Positions 1-7,992 of a DNA stretch of 64,000 nt are shown here, piece by piece. The stretch comes from an uncultured Clostridia bacterium (GTDB lineage: Bacteria > Bacillota > Clostridia > Peptostreptococcales > Anaerovoracaceae). The notes beneath the pieces were generated by a model. It saw only the letters and a list, made by a program, of their open reading frames with translations. It ran no database searches and was not told the origin of the DNA. Position 1 is the stretch's first letter. Each line of letters opens with the position of its first letter. Position numbers and translations under genes: made by a program. Location of the stretch: positions 41,902-105,901 of the forward strand of contig CAKQWJ010000006.1 of NCBI GenBank assembly GCA_934278925.1, given 5' to 3'.

Positions 1-201
1 CAGGCCACAGATGTAATCCGGCGCCAGCATTTCCAGAATCCGTTCTTCCGTCTCCTCCGTAAAATCATTTCCGTAGTTAAAGTCCCAGGTTTCCGGTTGA
101 AAGCAGCCTTCACAGTGATTCGTGCATCCGGAAACGAACAGGGACACCCGTACGCCGACACCGTTTGCAATATCACAATTTTTTATTTCGCCATAATGCA
201 T
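1..201 (-). CDS. nrdG: Anaerobic ribonucleotide reductase activating protein, N-terminal part
   Basis: Only the first 67 codons are inside the window; the gene runs off the left edge. The ATG at 201 follows a strong AGGAGG site. The visible protein begins MHYGEIKNCDIANGVGVRVS and carries the radical SAM cluster motif Cys26-x3-Cys30-x2-Cys33 (CTNHCEGC), followed by the FQPETWDFNYG stretch typical of NrdG. NrdG uses a [4Fe-4S] cluster and S-adenosylmethionine to create the glycyl radical on NrdD. It lies 58 nt downstream of nrdD on the same strand, so the pair is almost certainly one operon. The missing part cannot be judged. Confidence 0.95.
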   Translation of the reverse strand, partial: MHYGEIKNCDIANGVGVRVSLFVSGCTNHCEGCFQPETWDFNYGNDFTEETEERILEMLAPDYICGL

Positions 202-221
202 TTTTTCCTCCTAGCAAAATC

Positions 222-241
222 GGCCGCTCCTAAGAGTGGCC
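222..241 (-). other. Short hairpin between nrdD and nrdG
   Basis: An inverted repeat (GGCC-A-CTC, TTAG loop, GAG-C-GGCC on the minus strand) sits just before the nrdG ribosome binding site. It is followed by only four T residues interrupted by other bases, so it is a poor intrinsic terminator. It could lower nrdG expression relative to nrdD or stabilise the nrdD mRNA end; this is inference. Confidence 0.35.
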
Positions 242-259
242 AATTTCTTTTTATCATCA

Positions 260-2431
260 TTACAGATGCAGTACACGATCCTTAATTTCCTGAGTCCGGC
301 CCTGATTCCAGAACTGGGTACCGATGTAACCGCAGGTTCTGCGAGCCACGGACATCAAATCCTGATTCCGGTTGCCGCAATTTGGGCATTCCCACACCAG
401 CTTGCCGTCACTGTCCTCTACAATCTTAATCTCGCCATCGTAACCGCAGGCAGCGCAATAATCGCTCTTGGTATTCAGCTCTGCGTACATGATGTTGTTG
501 TAGATGAACTTCATCACTTCCAGCACGGCCGGAATGTTATTCTGCATGTTCGGAACCTCCACATAGCTGATGGCTCCGCCCGGAGAAAGCTGCTGGAATT
601 CCGCTTCCTTCGCCAGCTTGCTGAAGGCGTCGATTTTCTCCTCCACATGGATGTGATAGCTGTTGGTAATGTAGTTTTTGTCCGTTACATGCGGGATGAT
701 GCCAAATCGTCTCTGCAGGCACTTCGCAAATTTGTAAGTGGTGGACTCCATCGGCGTTCCGTATACGGAGTAGCTGATGTGTTCCGCCGCCTTCCAGTAT
801 GCACACTTATCGTTCAGGCGCTGCATTACGTCCAGAGCGAATTTTCTTCCCTCTTCCGTAGTATGGCTCTTTCCAATCATGCGATAGCACATCTCAGCCA
901 GTCCGGCATATCCCAGAGAGATGGTGGAATAACCATCGTACAGCAGCGGATCGATGACTTCCCCCTTCTTCAATCGGGAGATTGCACCGTACTGCCACAG
1001 AATCGGTGCCACGTCCGACGGCGTTCCCAGAAGGCGCTCGTGACGGAGGCGCAGTGCCCGATGGCACAGTTCCAGGCGATCGTCCAGAATTTCCCAGAAA
1101 CGATCCATATTTCCGTCGGAGGAACAAGCCACGTCTACCAGGTTGATGGTGACCACGCCCTGGTTGAACCGGCCATAGAATTTATGCTTTCCGTTCGGCA
1201 GCAGCTGGTTGTCCTCCACCGTCAGGAAGGAACGGCATCCCATGCAGGTGTATACCTCTCCCTTCTTCAGTTCCTTCATCACCTTGGCAGAAATGTAATC
1301 CGGCACCATTCTCTTTGCGGTACAGGTTGCTGCCAATTCTGTCAGATGCCAACACTTGGAATCTTCCGTGATATTATCTTCGTCCAATACATAGATCAGC
1401 TTCGGGAATGCCGGTGTAATCCACACGCCCTTCTCGTTCTTAACACCCTGAAGTCTCTGACGGAGCACCTCTTCGATGCACATCGCCAAATCGTCTCTCG
1501 TCTGTCCTTCCGGTACCTCGTCCAGATACATGAACATGGTAACGAAAGGTGCCTGTCCGTTACAGGTCATCAAGGTAATCAGCTGGTACTGAATGGTCTG
1601 AATACCGTTCTTCACCTCTTCCCGAAGGCGGCGCTCGGTAATCTTATCGATGATTTCATCATCCATGGATTCGCCACAGGCCTTCCGATCCGCAATCACA
1701 TGCTCCCGAAGCTTCTTCCGGCTGATATCCACGAATGGTGCCAAATGCGCCAGGGAGAAGGACTGGCCTCCGTACTGGTTGCTGGCTACCTGCGCGATAA
1801 TCTGGGTGGTAATGTTGCAGGCGGTGTAGAAGCTGTGCGGCTTCTCAATCATGGTCTCGCTGATGACCGTACCGTTCTGAAGCATATCCTCCAGGTTAAT
1901 CAAATCGCAATTGTGTTCCTTCTGCGCATAATAATCGGAATCGTGGAAGTGAATGATTCCCGCCTCATGAGCGGCGGTAATTTCTTCCGGAAGAAGAATT
2001 CTCTTGGTCAAATCCCGGCTCACCTCTCCGGCCATGTAGTCTCTCTGTGTGGAGTTGATGACCGGGTTCTTATTGGAATTCTCCTGCTTCGCTTCCTCAT
2101 TGTTGCATTCAATCAAGGAAAGAATCTTATCATCCGTGGTGTTGGACTGACGAACCAAAGAACGGGTATACCGATAGGTAATGTACTGCTTCGCAACCTC
2201 ATAGGCTCCGTGCTGCATGATGGCCTGTTCCACAAAATCCTGAATCTCTTCCACCGCCGGAGAACGTCCCAAATCATCACAGGCAACGGTCACGCTCTCT
2301 GCAATTCGGCGAATCTGCACCTCGGTCATTCTTTTCTTTTCCGGCACCTGACGGTTAGCCCCCAGAATGGCATGGATAATCTTATCGATGTCGAATTCTA
2401 CTTCCGATCCGTTTCTCTTGATTACGTTCAC
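260..2431 (-). CDS. nrdD: Anaerobic (class III) ribonucleoside-triphosphate reductase
   Basis: Reduces ribonucleotides to deoxyribonucleotides without oxygen, using a glycyl radical. The protein is 723 aa, usual for the family. Residues 1-95 form an ATP-cone allosteric domain (begins MNVIKRNGSEVEFDIDK). The catalytic barrel follows. The C-terminus has a zinc site, Cys659/Cys662 and Cys682/Cys685, and the glycyl radical motif RRTCGY with Gly701. The start is a GTG at 2431 preceded by GAGGAG; no upstream ATG fits. nrdG follows directly. The upstream region carries NrdR-like boxes, so it is probably repressed by NrdR when dNTPs are abundant. Everything expected of an active enzyme is present. 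Confidence 0.97.
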   Translation of the reverse strand: MNVIKRNGSEVEFDIDKIIHAILGANRQVPEKKRMTEVQIRRIAESVTVACDDLGRSPAVEEIQDFVEQAIMQHGAYEVAKQYITYRYTRSLVRQSNTTDDKILSLIECNNEEAKQENSNKNPVINSTQRDYMAGEVSRDLTKRILLPEEITAAHEAGIIHFHDSDYYAQKEHNCDLINLEDMLQNGTVISETMIEKPHSFYTACNITTQIIAQVASNQYGGQSFSLAHLAPFVDISRKKLREHVIADRKACGESMDDEIIDKITERRLREEVKNGIQTIQYQLITLMTCNGQAPFVTMFMYLDEVPEGQTRDDLAMCIEEVLRQRLQGVKNEKGVWITPAFPKLIYVLDEDNITEDSKCWHLTELAATCTAKRMVPDYISAKVMKELKKGEVYTCMGCRSFLTVEDNQLLPNGKHKFYGRFNQGVVTINLVDVACSSDGNMDRFWEILDDRLELCHRALRLRHERLLGTPSDVAPILWQYGAISRLKKGEVIDPLLYDGYSTISLGYAGLAEMCYRMIGKSHTTEEGRKFALDVMQRLNDKCAYWKAAEHISYSVYGTPMESTTYKFAKCLQRRFGIIPHVTDKNYITNSYHIHVEEKIDAFSKLAKEAEFQQLSPGGAISYVEVPNMQNNIPAVLEVMKFIYNNIMYAELNTKSDYCAACGYDGEIKIVEDSDGKLVWECPNCGNRNQDLMSVARRTCGYIGTQFWNQGRTQEIKDRVLHL

Positions 2432-2513
2432 GACAATCTCCTCTTTTCTTTCGCATATATATGTACCATTTTAATAAGCACTCTACATGTAGGGTGCTCT
2501 CCGGTACTTACTA

Positions 2514-2562
2514 CCACAACATATTGTTTCTTTTGGTATTATATTACCCATGATGTTGTATG
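2514..2562 (-). promoter_or_regulatory. Putative tandem NrdR boxes upstream of nrdD
   Basis: Plus-strand 2514-2529 (CCACAACATATTGTTT) matches the known NrdR consensus ACACWATATATWGTGT at 13 of 16 positions. A second, weaker copy at 2547-2562 (ACCCATGATGTTGTAT) matches 11 of 16. They are separated by 17 bp, so the centres are 33 bp (about three helical turns) apart, as in known paired NrdR sites. They lie about 80-130 bp upstream of the nrdD start codon. Matches were counted by hand. Confidence 0.6.
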
Positions 2563-2657
2563 TCAATTGTTTAAATTCCCTATATTTCGTGTTCTTTTTT
2601 ATAAACCCACTAACGACACGCTTTTACGCAGGGTACAGCCGAAAAAAAATATTTTCT

Positions 2658-3209
2658 CTATCGATTTCGGAACACGAAATGCTGCACCGGTGTCTTCGCG
2701 CTGCGATTGGTCTGACGCAGGGTCAGCACCTCAAAAACGCTTCCGGGCAACGCTTTCAGATATTCTTCCACCGCTGCCGCTTCTCTTGCGCCTTCCGGAT
2801 GACCGGGATAAGCCACGACGGATATCACGCCTTTGGGTAAAAGCAATTGGCAGGCTTGCTCCAGCGACCGCAGGGTCTCTTCTGTTTTTGTGGTAAGGTC
2901 ACAATCCCCGCCGGGCAGATATCCCAAATTGTACATGATAATCCGGGCCTCCGAAACGTATCGCGACAGATTCACATAGGAGTCCCCGTGTATCGTCACC
3001 CGTGGATTCTCCCGGAATTTCTCCTGCAGCTCGTTGATTGCTTTTACCTGTATTTCAAATGCGTGCACCGCACCCTCTTCTCCCACACACTCAGCCAAAA
3101 AGAGCGTGTCCAGTCCGTGTCCTGCGGTGCAGTCCACGGCGACATCGCCCTTTCGGATATACTCTCGGAGAATTCGGTGCCCTCGCTCAGTGATGGAGAG
3201 TCCGAACAT
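2658..3209 (-). CDS. mnmM: tRNA 2-thiouridine wobble methyltransferase MnmM-like (YtqB family)
   Basis: A small class I SAM-dependent methyltransferase of 183 aa. The glycine-rich SAM motif (VDCTAGHGLD) is at residues 25-34 and the family motif NLGYLPGGD at about 94-102; both are hallmarks of YtqB, shown in Bacillus to be MnmM, which methylates nm5s2U to mnm5s2U at tRNA position 34. I start at the ATG at 3209 because GGGAGGAAATA immediately precedes it; the longer reading frame would need a TTG at 3227. The preceding TPR gene stops 18 bp upstream. Family assignment is firm; the exact tRNA substrate is inferred from the family. Confidence 0.88.
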   Translation of the reverse strand: MFGLSITERGHRILREYIRKGDVAVDCTAGHGLDTLFLAECVGEEGAVHAFEIQVKAINELQEKFRENPRVTIHGDSYVNLSRYVSEARIIMYNLGYLPGGDCDLTTKTEETLRSLEQACQLLLPKGVISVVAYPGHPEGAREAAAVEEYLKALPGSVFEVLTLRQTNRSAKTPVQHFVFRNR

Positions 3210-3227
3210 TATTTCCTCCCGATTCAA

Positions 3228-4283
3228 TTATTCTTCATTCTGCTCCCGGGCTTCTTCTTCCATTCCCTTCTGAACCACCCGGATTTTCTCAATGTACTTC
3301 TCGGCGTTCTTCCAATCCCCCAGAGACTGGAAGACTTCCACCAGCTCCGTCATCACCTGAATGTTGCTCGGACTCAGACGAAGGGCGTGCTTGTAGGCTT
3401 CCACGGACTGTTCCCCTTGTTCCATGCCGGCATAGGCCACGCCCAGGTAATACCAAAGCGGCCACCATTCGCTGTATTTCTCTTCATACAGGCTCAAAAC
3501 GTCAATTCCGTGCTGGAAGTCCCCGGACAGGATTCGGTTCACCGCATGCTCGATTTCCACCGCCTGCTCCATGGATTCCAGACGGTTTCCGATTTCTTCC
3601 CGCATCTCCTGCATCTCATCCGCCGGAATCGGATCCATGGAGGAATCCGCATCTTCCTTTCGATCCCGGCTGAGCTCCATGAACTCCTGCCAGGTAATCT
3701 GAGCTTTCGTGTACTGCCCCATGTTGGCATAGCTGTAGCCCAGGAAATAGTATCCCATATCGAAGTCCGGATGGCGGATGGTCAGCTCCTCGAAAATATC
3801 AAAGGCCTGTGCTTTGAACATTCCCACATATGCCTCTTCGAGATTCTCCCGGTTATATGCATCGCTGCAGGCTCTTCCGTAAAGGTACAGGGCATCCCGG
3901 CTTCCCGGATTCAGCTGAAGCGCCGTGCGGAAATAGATGCAGGCCATCTCGTAATCGCCGCTGCCGCCGGCTTTCGCCCCTTCGGAAATCAGCACCTTCT
4001 CCGCATTCTCCCCGTACATCCGACGAAGACAAGCCCGGTACGCTTCCGCATACCGAAAATCCGGATCCGCGCCGATGACCCGAGCCATGCCCATGGCAAT
4101 GGTCAGATTCGTGAAATTATCCGTCGCATCTCCCGTAATGGGTACCGGAATTCCGGTAAGAATATCCTTCAGGTTGCCGGACTCTAAAAATCGTTCCGAA
4201 AGCTCGTCAAAAAGCAAATCCTTATTCTTTTCAATGAGAAACGAACGGATTTTATCCGATAAATCCAACTCCATACTATGCAT
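3228..4283 (-). CDS. Tetratricopeptide-repeat protein
   Basis: A soluble 351-aa protein with TPR-like helical repeats at about residues 105-215 and 265-330, recognisable from the A/Y/G/P spacing (for example YFRTALQLNPGSRDALYLYG and ALRLSPSNIQVMTELVEVF). No signal peptide, membrane segment or enzyme motif is visible. TPR domains bind other proteins, so this is likely an adaptor. Its ATG at 4283 overlaps the stop of the radical-SAM-like gene by 8 bp, suggesting translational coupling and a functional link. The overlap and repeats are seen; the partner relationship is inference. Confidence 0.85.
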   Translation of the reverse strand: MHSMELDLSDKIRSFLIEKNKDLLFDELSERFLESGNLKDILTGIPVPITGDATDNFTNLTIAMGMARVIGADPDFRYAEAYRACLRRMYGENAEKVLISEGAKAGGSGDYEMACIYFRTALQLNPGSRDALYLYGRACSDAYNRENLEEAYVGMFKAQAFDIFEELTIRHPDFDMGYYFLGYSYANMGQYTKAQITWQEFMELSRDRKEDADSSMDPIPADEMQEMREEIGNRLESMEQAVEIEHAVNRILSGDFQHGIDVLSLYEEKYSEWWPLWYYLGVAYAGMEQGEQSVEAYKHALRLSPSNIQVMTELVEVFQSLGDWKNAEKYIEKIRVVQKGMEEEAREQNEE

Positions 4284-5796
4284 TAATGTCCCATCCCTTT
4301 CGATCGAATATTTTTACTTTCTCATAAGAAAGACTCTGTTCCATATCGCTATGAAGAATTTCCTGAAGAACCGGCAGTTTCAGCGTCTCATTCATGGTAT
4401 CGTAAAGCTCCGTCGCGTAAGCATATAGAATCCGATAGAGATTCTCTTCCTTGTACATCAGCTTCTCCATCTGATTCTTGGAAATATAGGCTTCCAGCCC
4501 TTCCAGGAATGCGTACGGCTTCATCCGTCCGTCCACCAAAATCTTCTGAATGGACTCTTCGAAGCCCCCGCTGTTCACGAACAGATTCAGAAGCTTTCCG
4601 ATATTCTCGATTCGAATCAATTCCGTCGCCGGCATAAAATCATTTGCGATGACTTCATAAGGTGCCCGGCTCTGATAAGCGTAACCGTACTGCTGGGCGC
4701 TTCTTCGAAGCTCCGTTCCTTTCTTCAGGCGCAACACCTTCAATTCCATGCGCGATGCCTTCAAATCAAAAATCTTATTAAAAGAACGAGCGAACAGCGC
4801 CGGCGTCTCACAAGGAAGCCCGGCCCGAATCACCGTTGTAATATCAACAGTTCCGTATTCCTGAAGACGGGATACATTATACATCAGCTGATAGATGTTC
4901 GCCTTTCGGCCGGATGCCGCCAGCGCCTCCGCATTGGTGCTTTCCACATCGACATTGAATCGAAATTGACCTTCCCGGGCAGTTCCCAGAAGGCGCACGG
5001 TTTCCTCATCCAACAGATCTCCGTTTACATCAAATTCAAACGTGGTGATTCCGTTATCGTTGCTGATCAGGTACTCCCAAATACGATATGCCCGGTCCCT
5101 GCTGTAATTAAACCACTTGTCCACGAACACGACGCGCTGTACGTTCTTCACCAGAAAATACCGAAGTTCCGTACAAATCCGGTTCAACGGCAAAGAACGA
5201 ATCTTTCCCGGATAGTATTGGGAATAGCCGCACCGATCCGGACAGCCTCGGAAGCTTTCATAATATGCTGTATCGCTCGGCTCCAGTTCCATGTTTTCAT
5301 ACGGAAACGGAAGCGTCTCGAAATCCACCGGCGCCGCCATCGGATTCACCTGAATCCGATCGTCCTGACGATATGCTAAGCCGGCAATATTTTCAAAATC
5401 AAACTCGTAGGTAAAAATCGTCCGAAGGAATTGGTACAGCACCGATTCCGGTTCGCCTCGGAATACGTAGTCGATTTCCGGGTGCTGTTCCATGAACTCC
5501 CGGGTACCGAAGCTGACCTCCGTTCCGCCCATCACCATAATCGATGTCGGAACGGCCTTCTTTACCATCTCTGCGACTTCTGCAACCTTATCCACATTCA
5601 TCATATTGCAATGGAAATATACAATATTGTATTCGCCCCGAAGGATTTCCCGGAAAATATATCCCACATGATCTGTGGTTTTATATTCCACCACATCCGT
5701 CTGGCACGGCGCCTCTTCCACAACACTGTAGAGGTACTTCATTGACAGCTTCGTGTGAATGCAATCATTTTGAATTGTTGTAAGAAGAAGTCTCAT
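4276..5796 (-). CDS. B12-binding/radical-SAM-like protein (DUF4080 type) with a broken Fe-S motif
   Basis: 506 aa counted from the ATG at 5796, which has AGGTGAT in front; a GTG at 5805 would add three residues. Residues 1-140 resemble the cobalamin-binding Rossmann domain of this family but lack the DxHxxG base-off histidine motif. Residues about 175-350 resemble the radical SAM barrel and the rest a DUF4080-type C-terminus. The cluster motif reads FRGCPDRCGYSQYYPG: Cys185 and Cys189 are present but the third ligand is Ser192 (codon TCC at 5221-5223, one base from TGC). The residues that follow also differ from the usual YC-L-S-S pattern. The reading frame is otherwise intact and coupled to argS and the TPR gene. 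Either a non-catalytic relative or an unusual cluster site. Confidence 0.85.
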   Translation of the reverse strand: MRLLLTTIQNDCIHTKLSMKYLYSVVEEAPCQTDVVEYKTTDHVGYIFREILRGEYNIVYFHCNMMNVDKVAEVAEMVKKAVPTSIMVMGGTEVSFGTREFMEQHPEIDYVFRGEPESVLYQFLRTIFTYEFDFENIAGLAYRQDDRIQVNPMAAPVDFETLPFPYENMELEPSDTAYYESFRGCPDRCGYSQYYPGKIRSLPLNRICTELRYFLVKNVQRVVFVDKWFNYSRDRAYRIWEYLISNDNGITTFEFDVNGDLLDEETVRLLGTAREGQFRFNVDVESTNAEALAASGRKANIYQLMYNVSRLQEYGTVDITTVIRAGLPCETPALFARSFNKIFDLKASRMELKVLRLKKGTELRRSAQQYGYAYQSRAPYEVIANDFMPATELIRIENIGKLLNLFVNSGGFEESIQKILVDGRMKPYAFLEGLEAYISKNQMEKLMYKEENLYRILYAYATELYDTMNETLKLPVLQEILHSDMEQSLSYEKVKIFDRKGWDINA

Positions 5797-5805
5797 GGAT
5801 ATCAC

Positions 5806-7527
5806 CTACATTCTTTCCGGTGCTTTAATGCCCAGAAGGTTCAAACAATTTGCAATAACGATTCGAGCCGACTCTACCAGGGCCAGCTTCGCCACTTTCT
5901 CATCTTCATTGTCCACCAGGATGTGTTCATCGTGGTAGAACTTGTTGAAGCTCTGTGCCACATCCACCAGATGACGGGTCAGGATGGACGGTTCATATTT
6001 GTCCGCTGCATCCAGAATGATTTCCGGTACGCGGTAAATCAGCTTAATCAAGTTGTACGCACTGTCGGAGGTGATGTACTTCGCATCGAAATCCCCCTTA
6101 CGAATCCGTGCCATTTCCTCCTCGGTGGCATTTCGGAGGACGCTGCAAGCTCTGGCATGAGTATACTGAACGTACGGACCGGTCTCACCGTCGAAGTTCA
6201 GCACCTTGTCCCAGTTAAATACATAATCTTTGATGCGGTTGTTGGACAGTTCCTGGAAAATAACGGCACCGATACCGACTTCCTTTGCCACTTCGTCCAC
6301 ATCGATTCCCTGCGGATTCTTCTCTTTCATGATTTCCGCAGTCTTCTGAACCGCTTCGTTCAGAACATCTTCCAGAAATACCACGTTGCCCTTACGGGTG
6401 GACAGGGTAGCGCCGCCTTCCAGGCTTACCAGACCGAATGGAATATGGATGCAGTCCTTCTGCCATTCTTTCCCCATCAGTTCCAGGACCTTCTTCCACT
6501 GCTTGAAGTGGAGGTTCTGCTGAGATGCTACCACGTAAATGCACTTATCGAAGTTGTAGTGTTCTTTTCGATAGATAGCCGCTGCGATATCTCTGGTTGC
6601 GTAAAGGCTGGAACCATCGGATTTGGTGATGATTGCCGGTGTCATTCCGTACGGCTCCAGGTCTACAATCTGCGCACCTCTGGATTCTACCAGCAGATTC
6701 TTTTCTTTCAATTCCTCGATAACCGCCGGCATCTTATCGGAATAGAAGCTCTCTCCGGCATAGGAGTCAAAGGTGATTCCAAGCATGTCATACACGCGGT
6801 TGAATTCCTGCAGGCTCAGTTCCCGGAAACGCTTCCAGAGACGAACCTCTTCTTCCTCGCCGTTTTCCAGCTTCACAAAAGCTTCTCTCGCCTCGTCATC
6901 CAAAGACGGATCGTTTTCTGCCTCCCGATGGAAACGGGTGTAGTAACCCAGCAGCGCCTTGATTGGATCCTTTTCCAATTCTTCTTCACTGCCCCATTTA
7001 CGGTATGCCACAATCATCTTACCGAACTGAGTTCCGTAATCACCCAGGTGGTTGATTCGAATCACATCGTATCCGATTTCATCGTAGAGCTTGTAAATCG
7101 CATTTCCGATTACGGTACTTCTGATATGACCGATGTGGAACGGCTTTGCGATGTTCGGGGAAGAGTATTCCACGATTACCGGACGATGCTGTCCCACTTC
7201 CGATCTGCCGTAATCCTTGCCTTGCGTCAGCACATCCTCCGTCAGAGTCTGCGCATATTCCTTCTTATCCAGGAACATGTTCACATAGGCATTTACCGGC
7301 TGAACCTTTTCAAAAATGCCGGCACCTTCGATTCTTGCAGCCACGTCCTGTGCAATCAGCGGCGGTGCTTTCCGCAATGTTTTCGCCAGACGGAAGCAAG
7401 GGAACGCATAGTCTCCCATCTTGGTGTCTCCCGGAATTTCAATCCACTCCAGGATTTCCTCCGGTGTCATATTCAATGCTTCGTCTTCTGCAATAATTTC
7501 AGCAATTTTCTTTTTGTAATCGATCAT
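5806..7527 (-). CDS. argS: Arginyl-tRNA synthetase
   Basis: Class I aminoacyl-tRNA synthetase that charges tRNA-Arg. The 573-aa protein has an N-terminal additional domain (about 1-110), the HIGH motif at residues 131-134 within SSPNIAKPFHIGHIRST, a KMSKS-equivalent LSTRKGN segment near residue 380, and a DALR anticodon-binding domain ending KAPERM. The length is normal. Its ATG at 7527 abuts the stop codon of the DUF523 gene, so it is co-transcribed with the genes upstream. There is no room for a T-box leader, so amino-acid-specific leader control is unlikely here. Confidence 0.97.
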   Translation of the reverse strand: MIDYKKKIAEIIAEDEALNMTPEEILEWIEIPGDTKMGDYAFPCFRLAKTLRKAPPLIAQDVAARIEGAGIFEKVQPVNAYVNMFLDKKEYAQTLTEDVLTQGKDYGRSEVGQHRPVIVEYSSPNIAKPFHIGHIRSTVIGNAIYKLYDEIGYDVIRINHLGDYGTQFGKMIVAYRKWGSEEELEKDPIKALLGYYTRFHREAENDPSLDDEAREAFVKLENGEEEEVRLWKRFRELSLQEFNRVYDMLGITFDSYAGESFYSDKMPAVIEELKEKNLLVESRGAQIVDLEPYGMTPAIITKSDGSSLYATRDIAAAIYRKEHYNFDKCIYVVASQQNLHFKQWKKVLELMGKEWQKDCIHIPFGLVSLEGGATLSTRKGNVVFLEDVLNEAVQKTAEIMKEKNPQGIDVDEVAKEVGIGAVIFQELSNNRIKDYVFNWDKVLNFDGETGPYVQYTHARACSVLRNATEEEMARIRKGDFDAKYITSDSAYNLIKLIYRVPEIILDAADKYEPSILTRHLVDVAQSFNKFYHDEHILVDNEDEKVAKLALVESARIVIANCLNLLGIKAPERM

Positions 7528-7989
7528 TTACTGTTCTCCGTTCTCTCTAATTACATTTTCCGTTCCCGCGGGAATCCCATTTTCCCGAAGCAATCGGACA
7601 AAAATACCATTCCCCGGGATTAAGATCCCGTCAAAATGGCCGTTGTAAATCTGTCCCACGCCGCAAGAAGGACTTCTCGCCTGAAGGATGGCCCCTTCCA
7701 GGGCTTCCCCCATCTGTTCAGCGGCTTTCTGCGCATCCCGGAAGCAAATCTCCGCTCCCCGGACGTATTCGGCGGTAACGTCCACACCGTTTCGGTTCAC
7801 CACTCGGCATTCTCCATTCTGTTCCACGATTTCTGCCGGAACCCGCGGAGTGGGAAGCCCCCCGGCACATTCCGGACACACGCCGAAATAAGAATGTTCA
7901 TGTGAGAATTTTACCACATCTTCCGAGCGATTGTTACCCCCATTATACTTGCAGTTCTCTCCCAGAAGGCATTTACTGATGATATACAT
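7528..7989 (-). CDS. DUF523 family protein (YbbK-like)
   Basis: A 153-aa protein starting MYIISKCLLGENCKYNGG, the typical DUF523 opening with paired cysteines (Cys7, Cys13), followed by CPECAGGLPTPRVPAE and the ARSPSCG motif at about residue 107. Conserved cysteines suggest metal or cluster binding, but no function is established to my knowledge. ATG at 7989 with an AAGGAG site; it starts 3 bp after the mutS2 stop and ends exactly where argS begins, so it is embedded in a tight operon. Confidence 0.9.
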   Translation of the reverse strand: MYIISKCLLGENCKYNGGNNRSEDVVKFSHEHSYFGVCPECAGGLPTPRVPAEIVEQNGECRVVNRNGVDVTAEYVRGAEICFRDAQKAAEQMGEALEGAILQARSPSCGVGQIYNGHFDGILIPGNGIFVRLLRENGIPAGTENVIRENGEQ

Positions 7990-7992
7990 GCA

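Noticed and set aside
222..241. Hairpin between nrdD and nrdG as an intrinsic terminator
   Set aside because: It has mismatched stem positions and a poor T run. Listed only as a weak hairpin.
236..2896. Very long open frame on the plus strand opposite nrdD
   Set aside because: It is the antisense of nrdD and mnmM, whose own frames show clear protein motifs. The same holds for the other long plus-strand frames, such as 32889-35504 opposite the ABC-F and tsaD genes.
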